From assembly GCA_046734795.1 (NCBI GenBank), contig JBKPRX010000102.1, forward strand, positions 1 to 9,286: a stretch of DNA of 9,286 bases, read 5' to 3'. Shown here one piece after another: positions 1 through 4,435 of this stretch. A program made the translations under genes and the position numbers. This stretch comes from JBKPRX01 sp046734795 (GTDB lineage: Bacteria; Actinomycetota; Thermoleophilia; Gaiellales; Gaiellaceae). The notes below the pieces were generated by a model. That model worked only from the letters and a program-made list of their open reading frames with translations, made no database searches and was not told the DNA's origin. Position 1 is the stretch's first letter. Every line of letters starts with the position of its first letter.

Positions 1-339
1 GAGCTTCTTCTCGGCGGCAGTGAGGATGCGGCGCGACTGGCCCAGGTAGGCCGGTGAATCCCGGCCGGGCATCCACGGCGGCATCTTGCCCTGCTGGGTC
101 ATGGCGAGGATCGCGCCCGCGTGCGCGGCCGCTGACCGCGCGGTTGTGAGCGAGAACGGGGCGATCCCGCCCTTCGTGTGACAGCCGGCGCACTTCTCCG
201 CGAAGATCGGCGCGACGTCCGCCCAGGCGGGCGGCGCCGAGGCTGCGTGTCGAGAGGTGTCGCGCGAGCCGGCGGCGATCGCAGCGACGACGCCGACCAC
301 GGCCGCCGCAGCGAGCGCGAGCGCAAGCCACCGCTTCAC
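1..339 (-). CDS. Exported c-type cytochrome, N-terminal part (gene runs off the left edge)
   Basis: The visible 113 residues begin at a GTG. Residues 1-24 form a signal or anchor: a basic start (VKRW) followed by an Ala/Val/Leu-rich run. A single c-type heme site, CAGCH, lies at residues 50-54 (bases 178-192). It is followed by the pattern APFSL ... MPPWMPG. In family knowledge, a CxxCH followed by APF(S/P)L and a MPPW motif is typical of the heme domain found in or beside copper type II ascorbate-dependent monooxygenase (DBH-like) proteins and related exported electron carriers. The protein should therefore act outside the membrane; a fused enzyme domain beyond the edge cannot be excluded. 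The GTG is chosen because a TAnnnT box lies 7 nt upstream and the signal peptide starts there. The gene follows the 139-residue protein gene by 27 bp on the same strand but seems to have its own promoter. Confidence 0.75.
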   Translation of the reverse strand, partial: MKRWLALALAAAAVVGVVAAIAAGSRDTSRHAASAPPAWADVAPIFAEKCAGCHTKGGIAPFSLTTARSAAAHAGAILAMTQQGKMPPWMPGRDSPAYLGQSRRILTAAEKKL

Positions 340-346
340 GATGCCA

Positions 347-352
347 ACGCTA
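347..352 (-). promoter_or_regulatory. Candidate -10 box (TAGCGT) of the cytochrome gene, leaderless
   Basis: Read on the minus strand, TAGCGT ends 7 nt before the GTG at 339, so transcription would start at or next to the start codon. There is no Shine-Dalgarno sequence. This fits the actinobacterial leaderless pattern (TAnnnT), seen in front of four other genes in the window. No convincing -35 box is visible. Confidence 0.45.
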
Positions 353-366
353 GCGCGCGGGCGCCG

Positions 367-786
367 TCAGCCGAACGGACGCCCGCCGACGAGCCGAGAG
401 ACCGCCTCGGCGAACTCGCCGAACGGCCCGCTGTCGTCCAGATCGGCCGAGCCCGGCCCGCGGCTGTCGCCGGAGGATTGGACGCTCCGCTCGCCGCGCG
501 CCAGCGTGAGCGACCAGTGGGTGCCGTCGCGGACCTGCTTCGCCGGTTCGAACCGCTTACTCGGCTCGTAGCGCCTGTCCCAGGCCCAGACGTCGATGCG
601 GTCGATCGTCTGCCAGAAGCGGCGCCACTGCGCCGGCGACGGCATGAGCACGACCTGGCGTCGCTCCTCGTAACCGGACAGGAAGCTCTCGTAGACGAGG
701 CGGCTTCCGTCCCACCAGACGCCGTAGGAAGAGCCGGCGAAGCTGCCGACGTAGACCTCGAGGGCACGAGGTCTCTGTACGTCCAT
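367..786 (-). CDS. Conserved-looking hypothetical protein, 139 residues, Trp-rich
   Basis: I do not recognise a named function. The product is soluble-looking, with no signal peptide or membrane segment. It has many Trp/Tyr/Phe residues in a regular arrangement: WWDGSRLVYES (24-34), SPAQWRRFWQTIDRIDVWAWDRRY (50-73), DGTHWSLTL (88-96), and a C-terminal stretch ending FAEAVSRLVGG (125-135). This spacing of an aromatic strand, an amphipathic W-rich helix, a DG-x-W strand and a final helix looks like a small folded domain under selection. Codons are strongly G/C-ending throughout. The start is ATG 786, which overlaps the stop of the upstream 59-residue gene as TGATG, so translation is probably coupled. 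The same frame stays open further upstream, but there it lies over the upstream genes and reads as low-quality sequence. Confidence 0.65.
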   Translation of the reverse strand: MDVQRPRALEVYVGSFAGSSYGVWWDGSRLVYESFLSGYEERRQVVLMPSPAQWRRFWQTIDRIDVWAWDRRYEPSKRFEPAKQVRDGTHWSLTLARGERSVQSSGDSRGPGSADLDDSGPFGEFAEAVSRLVGGRPFG

Positions 787-965
787 CAGTGACGCGACAT
801 CGTGTGCGTGCGAGCCCGCCCCGGCTCGACCGCGCCGCGCTCGATCTCGACGATCCTCTGGGCGCTCAGCCGGGAGACGCCATTGTCGACGAGGCGCTCG
901 ACGACCATGGCATTGCTGAGCGCGTGCATCTCCTTGACCGCAAGTTGGATCTCCTCGGCTTTCAC
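786..965 (-). CDS. Small hypothetical protein, 59 residues, helical
   Basis: The product starts VKAEEIQLAVKEMHALSNAM and contains LVDNGVSRLSAQRIVEIERG (residues 25-44). It is charged and predicted helical, and the second stretch could be a small helix-turn-helix or a dimerisation helix; no family is recognised. The start is GTG 965, with a purine-rich GAGAGGGG about 10 nt upstream. An in-frame ATG at 1010 exists, but it lies inside the right-hand arm of the 13-bp hairpin (1000-1030) and has no ribosome site, so I reject it. The stop overlaps the next ATG (TGATG). The gene follows csp on the same strand and could be expressed by read-through past the hairpin. Confidence 0.5.
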   Translation of the reverse strand: MKAEEIQLAVKEMHALSNAMVVERLVDNGVSRLSAQRIVEIERGAVEPGRARTHTMSRH

Positions 966-999
966 AGGGACGGCGCCCCTCTCGGATCGGGTTGGCAGC

Positions 1000-1030
1000 G
1001 AGCGCGTCATGCGAAAGGCATGACGCGCTC
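1000..1030 (-). terminator. Perfect 13-bp hairpin after the cold-shock gene
   Basis: Plus-strand arms are gagcgcgtcatgc (1000-1012) and gcatgacgcgctc (1018-1030) around a 5-base loop, gaaag. It starts 12 nt after the csp stop codon. No T-tract follows on the minus strand, so it may be a 3'-end stabiliser or a partial terminator between csp and the two small downstream genes rather than a full intrinsic terminator. An ATG in frame with the downstream gene lies in the stem. Confidence 0.65.
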
Positions 1031-1042
1031 TGCTGGTGTCGG

Positions 1043-1252
1043 CTAGGCGCCGATTTGGACGACGTTCCGCGCCTCGGGGCCCTTGCTGCCCTCGGCGGCC
1101 TCGAACTCGACGGTCGCGCCTTCCGCGAGCGACTTGTAGCCCTCGCCTGCGACGTTGCTGTGGTGGACGAACAGGTCCTTCCCACCCTCGGCCGGGGTGA
1201 TGAAGCCGTAGCCCTTCGAGTCGTTGAACCATTTCACGGTTCCGGTAGCCAT
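1043..1252 (-). CDS. cspA: Cold-shock protein, CspA family
   Basis: The 69-residue product is a complete single cold-shock domain (OB fold) of normal family length. It starts MATGTVKWFNDSKGYGFITP and carries RNP1 (KGYGFI, residues 13-18) and RNP2 (LFVHHS, residues 27-32), the aromatic face that binds single-stranded RNA/DNA. Family members act in the cytoplasm as RNA chaperones that melt secondary structure and as transcription antiterminators. The start is certain: ATG 1252 follows a near-perfect ribosome site (GGGAGGTG) and a run of seven T. That ribosome site sits in one arm of a strong leader hairpin, so expression is probably controlled at the RNA level. A perfect 13-bp hairpin follows the stop codon. 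Confidence 0.97.
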   Translation of the reverse strand: MATGTVKWFNDSKGYGFITPAEGGKDLFVHHSNVAGEGYKSLAEGATVEFEAAEGSKGPEARNVVQIGA

Positions 1253-1294
1253 AAAAAAACACCTCCCTTACCAGTTCACGAACGGGTAAGGAGG
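1253..1294 (-). promoter_or_regulatory. csp 5' leader: SD-sequestering hairpin with U7 tract (thermosensor or attenuator candidate)
   Basis: Read on the minus strand, the arm CCTCCTTACC (1294-1285) pairs with GGTAAGGGAGG (1272-1262) with one bulged base. After a one-base mismatch, a further GTT/AAC closes a CGTG tetraloop. The 3' arm contains the whole Shine-Dalgarno core GGAGG. The 5' arm contains CCTCCTTA, the same string as the conserved 3' tail of 16S rRNA. After the stem come TG and seven T (1259-1253), directly followed by ATG. The element therefore looks both like a ribosome-site sequestrator and like an intrinsic terminator. Poly-U/T is also the preferred ligand of the Csp fold. The structure is seen directly; the regulatory role is inference. 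Confidence 0.7.
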
Positions 1295-1329
1295 CGAAGA
1301 GGCCGCCCGAACTCGCTCTTTGTACTCCC

Positions 1330-1335
1330 ACAGTA
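1330..1335 (-). promoter_or_regulatory. Weak -10 candidate (TACTGT) for csp
   Basis: A TAnnnT hexamer lies on the minus strand upstream of the leader hairpin. If used, it gives a leader of about 70 nt that contains the complete hairpin. No recognisable -35 box stands 16-18 nt further upstream, so this is only a candidate. Confidence 0.3.
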
Positions 1336-1432
1336 GCAACGCCGGCGCAAAAGTGGCTCTGGCGGTCCATCGCGCGATCCGAGAAGATGCTCGGGACAAC
1401 GGGGGGAAGCGCGGGAGGCACCCCCTCGGCCC

Positions 1433-1696
1433 TGACGGCTGCGACGGCTACCTCGTGCCGGAGCAGATTTGGGACCGCTCGACGATCGGCTGCTTCGGCT
1501 ACCTGCGGCCCACCGGGAGCGCCTCGCCACTGTCATGTGGGCGGAGGGCCAGTACCTGCGGCTCGCGCAGGCGATGAGCGCCGGGTTCAACGGCGACACG
1601 CCGTCGGTCGTGCGCGCCCCCTACGGCGGCCAGGTCACCGGACCGATCGTCGCGGACTGCAACGGCACCGCCGCGCAGGTGTGGCGCCTGCCGTGA
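1433..1696 (+). pseudogene. Frameshifted remnant of an unrecognised gene
   Basis: Two reading frames show strong coding signal (third positions nearly all G/C) in succession. Frame 3, about 1433-1529, reads DGCDGYLVPEQIWDRSTIGC and onward. Frame 2, from about 1509 to the TGA at 1694-1696, includes MWAEGQYLRLAQAMSAGFNG and ends VADCNGTAAQVWRLP. The switch between about 1509 and 1535 implies a single-base lesion in what was one gene, with no clear start upstream. An alternative is a short intact protein of 75 residues starting at TTG 1469, which has GGAG five bases upstream. I recognise no family. The end lies 4 bp from the convergent ABM-like gene. Confidence 0.4.
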
Positions 1697-1700
1697 GCGG

Positions 1701-2018
1701 TTAGCTCTCCCAGCCCACCTCGTCGTGCGTGTCGAGCTTGCGCCAGAAGGTGATCTCCGGCTCGCCCGTCACGCCGGCTGCCTGCATCATCGGCTCAATC
1801 TCCGGCCGCATCTGCTCGAAGAAGCGCTGGAAGCTCTCGGCATCCGGCCACTCGTCGACGACCAGGATCTGACCGTCGGCGCCGTAGAAGCGGTGCGCGA
1901 TGAGCCCCTGCTCCTTCGCGCGGTCGGCGATGGAGCGCATCGCCTCGGGATTCTCGGCGGCGCGCCGCTCGAGCTCGTCCGGATCGCCTGCCGCACGCAA
2001 GGTCATGATCACCGACAT
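1701..2018 (-). CDS. ABM-like dimeric alpha/beta-barrel protein
   Basis: The 105-residue product starts MSVIMTLRAAGDPDELERRA. It has the layout of the antibiotic-biosynthesis-monooxygenase/stress-responsive dimeric ferredoxin-like fold: an N-terminal strand (SVIMTLRA), a helix (PDELERRAAENPEAMRSIAD), a strand pair with HRFYGADGQILVVDEWPD, an amphipathic helix (AESFQRFFEQMRPEIEPMM) and a final strand (PEITFWRKLD). The motif VVDEWPDAESFQRFF is typical of this superfamily. Members range from cofactor-free quinol oxygenases to heme-degrading enzymes and proteins of unknown activity, so the reaction cannot be assigned. ATG 2018 is chosen because AAGGAGG lies 7 nt upstream; the frame is open 13 codons further but lacks another ribosome site. 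The gene is divergent from the flavin monooxygenase and may be co-regulated with it. Confidence 0.8.
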   Translation of the reverse strand: MSVIMTLRAAGDPDELERRAAENPEAMRSIADRAKEQGLIAHRFYGADGQILVVDEWPDAESFQRFFEQMRPEIEPMMQAAGVTGEPEITFWRKLDTHDEVGWES

Positions 2019-2019
2019 C

Positions 2020-2035
2020 TCCAAGCCTCCTTGGA
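2020..2035 (-). promoter_or_regulatory. Ribosome-binding site held in a small hairpin (ABM-like gene)
   Basis: On the minus strand TCCAAG-GAGG-CTTGGA forms a 6-bp stem with the Shine-Dalgarno core GAGG as its tetraloop, 7-9 nt before ATG 2018. The SD is therefore half paired and half displayed in the loop. The site fixes the start codon of this gene. Confidence 0.5.
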
Positions 2036-2057
2036 TCGGACTCCGAAGCAGGCGCAA

Positions 2058-2091
2058 GTAATAACCGATCCCGGCAGCCGGAGTTCGGTTA
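2058..2091 (-). promoter_or_regulatory. Dyad-symmetric element over the candidate promoter of the ABM-like gene
   Basis: Outer arms taaccga (2062-2068) and tcggtta (2085-2091) are perfect complements. Between them lies the palindrome ccggcagccgg (2071-2081) with nearly the same centre. The element overlaps a minus-strand -10-like TATTAC (2063-2058) and stands upstream of the divergent flavin monooxygenase. It could be an operator for a dimeric regulator acting on one or both genes. No -35 box is clear. Confidence 0.35.
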
Positions 2092-2158
2092 GCCCCACCG
2101 AAAGAGGCGGGACAGCTGCCTTTCGCGTCGACGCCGCTGCCGTCAGCGTATTCGGCAG

Positions 2159-3406
2159 ATGGGAGGGACTGTCACACGCATCGGAGGGCGCATCACGCCG
2201 TCGGTCGGAGTGGCCGTCGTCGGCGCCGGCCCGGCCGGCCTGGCGGCGAGCAGCAGGCTGGCCGATTGTGGGTGCTCGCACGTCGTGCTCGAGCGGGAGC
2301 GGGTCGCCTGGAGCTGGCGGTCCCAGCGCTGGGACTCCTTCCGGCTGAACACGCCGCGGTGGGCGAACCGCGTGCCGGGCGAGCACCTCGACGGAGAGCC
2401 GGGCAGCTTTGCCTCGGCGCCGACGCTGGTCGCCGCTCTCGAGCGACTCGCCGAGGGGCTTCCGGTGGTCGAGGGCGCCGAGGTGCTCAGCGCGCGGCCG
2501 ACCGGACGAGGCTGGCGGCTCGACACCTCCTACGGGGCGCTGACGGCCGGAGCGGTGGTCGTCGCGAGCGGCTTCCAGAACGTCCCGCGCAGGCCGTTCT
2601 ACGCCGACATGCTTCCTGCCGAGATCACGCAGCTCCACGTGGCCGACTACCGCCGTCCGGACGACCTCGACGACGGCGTGCTCGTGGTGGGAGGCGGTCA
2701 GTCCGGCATCCAGATCGCGGACGACCTGCTCGCGGCCGGCAAGCGGGTGTACCTGTCGACGAGTCGCGTCGGCCGCCTGCCGCGCCGCTATCGCGGCCGC
2801 GACGCCTTCGAGTGGATGCGCGAGACCGGCCAGCTCGAACTTCCGGCCGACGAGGCGGACCCCGCCGCCATCCGGGCGACCCCGCCCCAGATCTCGGGCG
2901 CGGGCGGCGGGCGCACGCTGAGCTACCAGCACCTCGCGAGCCGCGGCGCGACGCTGCTGGGACGCGCCGCCGGCTGGGACGGGCGGCGTCTGGCGCTCGC
3001 ACCCGATCTCGGTGAGAACGTCCGCTTCGCCGACGAGGTCTCGACCTTCTTCCGCGCGACCTGGGAGAGGCGCGCGCAGGTGAGCAGCCGCACCCTCGGC
3101 GGCGCCGTCGAGCCCGAGCCCGCGGACGCGCCGGCGCCGAGCCTCCACCAGGTTCCCGGCCCCGAGTCGCTCGATTTCGCAGCCGCCGGAGTCTCGACCG
3201 TGATCTGGGCGACGGGCTTCGATCCGAGCACCGGGTGGCTACCAGCGGGCGCGCTGGAGGACCGCCGTCCGCAGCTCCCCGGTCTGCACGTGATCGGCGT
3301 GCCGTGGCTGACTCACCGTGCCTCGGGAAGCTTGTACGGAATGGTCAGCGACGCGGACCGGCTCGCCGCCTCCCTCGCCGGCGTCTGCAGCCGCGCCGCG
3401 GCGTAG
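2159..3406 (+). CDS. Flavin-dependent monooxygenase (FAD/NADPH, CzcO/FMO-like)
   Basis: The 415-residue product has the two-dinucleotide-binding-domain layout of class B flavoprotein monooxygenases. The FAD site is GAGPAG at residues 22-27 after the strand VAVV. It is followed by LNTPRW (63-68) and a central VVASGFQNVPRRP (134-146). The NADPH site is GGGQSG at 178-183, and the second FAD-contacting motif ATGFDP is at 351-356. LHVADYRRP (159-167) replaces the stricter FxGxxxH fingerprint, as in the CzcO-like branch. Such enzymes activate O2 through a C4a-hydroperoxyflavin and oxidise N, S or carbonyl groups; the substrate is not readable. No signal peptide is present. The start is uncertain: ATG 2159 has no Shine-Dalgarno, and its first 17 codons have poorer GC3 than the rest. 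GTG 2210, just before VAVVGAGPAG, is the alternative. It converges on the membrane-protein gene with a 27-bp gap. Confidence 0.88.
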   Translation: MGGTVTRIGGRITPSVGVAVVGAGPAGLAASSRLADCGCSHVVLERERVAWSWRSQRWDSFRLNTPRWANRVPGEHLDGEPGSFASAPTLVAALERLAEGLPVVEGAEVLSARPTGRGWRLDTSYGALTAGAVVVASGFQNVPRRPFYADMLPAEITQLHVADYRRPDDLDDGVLVVGGGQSGIQIADDLLAAGKRVYLSTSRVGRLPRRYRGRDAFEWMRETGQLELPADEADPAAIRATPPQISGAGGGRTLSYQHLASRGATLLGRAAGWDGRRLALAPDLGENVRFADEVSTFFRATWERRAQVSSRTLGGAVEPEPADAPAPSLHQVPGPESLDFAAAGVSTVIWATGFDPSTGWLPAGALEDRRPQLPGLHVIGVPWLTHRASGSLYGMVSDADRLAASLAGVCSRAAA

Positions 3407-3433
3407 TCACTTCTCTTCGCTGGGCGGTGTCGT

Positions 3434-4408
3434 TCACGATTCGCCCTCCGCGTCTTCGATCGCCGGAAGCGGCTCCGTCCAGCCGAGGAGACGCAACGCT
3501 CCGTAGACGGCTTCGGTGATACCGATCGCGAGCAGCTCGCCGAACGTCGCGGCCACACGCAGCGCGAGCGCAACTGCCGTCGCCGGGCCGGCGCCGATAC
3601 GGCTTGCGAGCAGCGCGATGAGCGCGCCGTCGCGCAAGCCGAGCCCGCCCGGCAGCACCGGCACGACGAATCCCACCAGCCACGCGAACGAGTAGACGGC
3701 CGTCAGCCAAACCGGCGACACGTTCACGTGCGTGAGAAGAGCCCTCATGAGCAGATAGGCCGCGCCGCCGGTCGTCAGCCAGCCGAACGTGTTGATCAGG
3801 ATCACCAGCGCGAGCTCGCGTCCGCGCAGAAGCGACGGGAGCTCGAGGCCGCGCCGCTCGAGCAAAGCCCGTGCCCAGCGCCGGAAGAAGGCGGGACGCG
3901 CCGCGACTGCCAGAGCAAGCGCGACGCCCGCGATCACCATCGCGAGCAGCGGCGGCCAGCCCCCGGCGAGCGCGAAGGCGGCGACGCAGACGAAGGCGCC
4001 GGCGCAGAGAGTCGCCAGGTTCTCGTAGCCACTGACGAGCCAGACATCCCGTGTGGAGGCGGAGAGACGCCGGCGCTCGCGGATCCGGATGACGAGCTGA
4101 AGCGCCCCGGAGGGCGCGTAGCGGAGCAGGAAGGAGCGCATCCAGAGCAGGAGCGCCTCTTCGAGGCGCGCGCCGAGGCCGAGCAGGCGCAGCATCAGCC
4201 AGAAGGACACGGCTTGCACGAACGGCGCGACCGCGAAAAGCAGGATCGCGGCGACGAACGACGCGGGGGCGAGACGCCAGTCGAAGTCGAGGAGCGCCTT
4301 GCGCTCGCTCCACAGTGCACCGGCGATGCCGGCCGCGGTCGCGATCGCAGCGAGCTCCCGGAAACGGCGAGAGGCGAGCGACCAGAGCCGCCGGAAGAAA
4401 CTCTTCAC
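3434..4408 (-). CDS. UPF0104 / LPG-synthase-type polytopic membrane protein
   Basis: The 324-residue product has about eight hydrophobic segments: around residues 19-33, 50-73, 84-97, 130-149, 152-170, 199-221, 233-253 and 262-305. They include the hallmark PGGLGLRDG (253-261) of the family that contains the flippase domain of lysyl-phosphatidylglycerol synthase (MprF). A basic N-terminus (VKSFFRRLW) and an acidic C-terminal tail (AIEDAEGES) frame the membrane part. No aminoacyl-transferase domain is present. Stand-alone members often sit beside glycosyltransferases and are thought to move or help make envelope lipids. GTG 4408 is chosen: upstream codons would overlap the divergent glycosyltransferase gene, and TAGTTT lies 8 nt before the GTG. 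Its divergent partner starts 27 bp away. Confidence 0.85.
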   Translation of the reverse strand: MKSFFRRLWSLASRRFRELAAIATAAGIAGALWSERKALLDFDWRLAPASFVAAILLFAVAPFVQAVSFWLMLRLLGLGARLEEALLLWMRSFLLRYAPSGALQLVIRIRERRRLSASTRDVWLVSGYENLATLCAGAFVCVAAFALAGGWPPLLAMVIAGVALALAVAARPAFFRRWARALLERRGLELPSLLRGRELALVILINTFGWLTTGGAAYLLMRALLTHVNVSPVWLTAVYSFAWLVGFVVPVLPGGLGLRDGALIALLASRIGAGPATAVALALRVAATFGELLAIGITEAVYGALRLLGWTEPLPAIEDAEGES

Positions 4409-4416
4409 ACCCGGCG

Positions 4417-4422
4417 AAACTA
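4417..4422 (-). promoter_or_regulatory. Candidate -10 box (TAGTTT) of the membrane-protein gene, leaderless
   Basis: TAGTTT on the minus strand ends 8 nt before GTG 4408. Its first two bases are also the first two bases of the opposite-strand TAGGGT box (4421-4426), because a CTAG is palindromic. The two promoters cannot both be occupied at the same time. Confidence 0.45.
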
Positions 4423-4426
4423 GGGT
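4421..4426 (+). promoter_or_regulatory. Candidate -10 box (TAGGGT) of the glycosyltransferase gene, leaderless
   Basis: TAGGGT ends 9 nt before ATG 4436, and no Shine-Dalgarno sequence fits in the gap. It overlaps the -10 box of the divergent membrane-protein gene. Any -35 contact would fall within the coding part of that neighbour. Confidence 0.45.
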
Positions 4427-4435
4427 GCGAACCGG

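Noticed and set aside
787..1185. Upstream extension of the 139-residue protein to 272 residues
   Set aside because: The extension overlaps the 59-residue gene and csp in a wrong frame and has shadow-like composition; the TGATG junction gives a better start.
2099..2125. Imperfect hairpin cgaaag ... ctttcg upstream of the flavin monooxygenase
   Set aside because: The stem is short with a 15-base gap and no link to a promoter or stop; chance is sufficient.
2149..2154. TATTCG as a leaderless -10 box for the flavin monooxygenase ATG 2159
   Set aside because: It lacks the final T of TAnnnT and is only 4 nt from the ATG, outside the 6-9 nt seen for the other genes.
2009..3148. A 379-codon minus-strand frame opposite the flavin monooxygenase
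   Set aside because: It is the antisense of a gene with clear FAD and NADPH motifs; its composition is typical of an antisense shadow.
3728..4423. A plus-strand frame of 231 codons opposite the UPF0104 gene
   Set aside because: It is highly charged and repetitive (Glu/Arg/Gln-rich), as expected for the complement of a membrane protein; no independent support.
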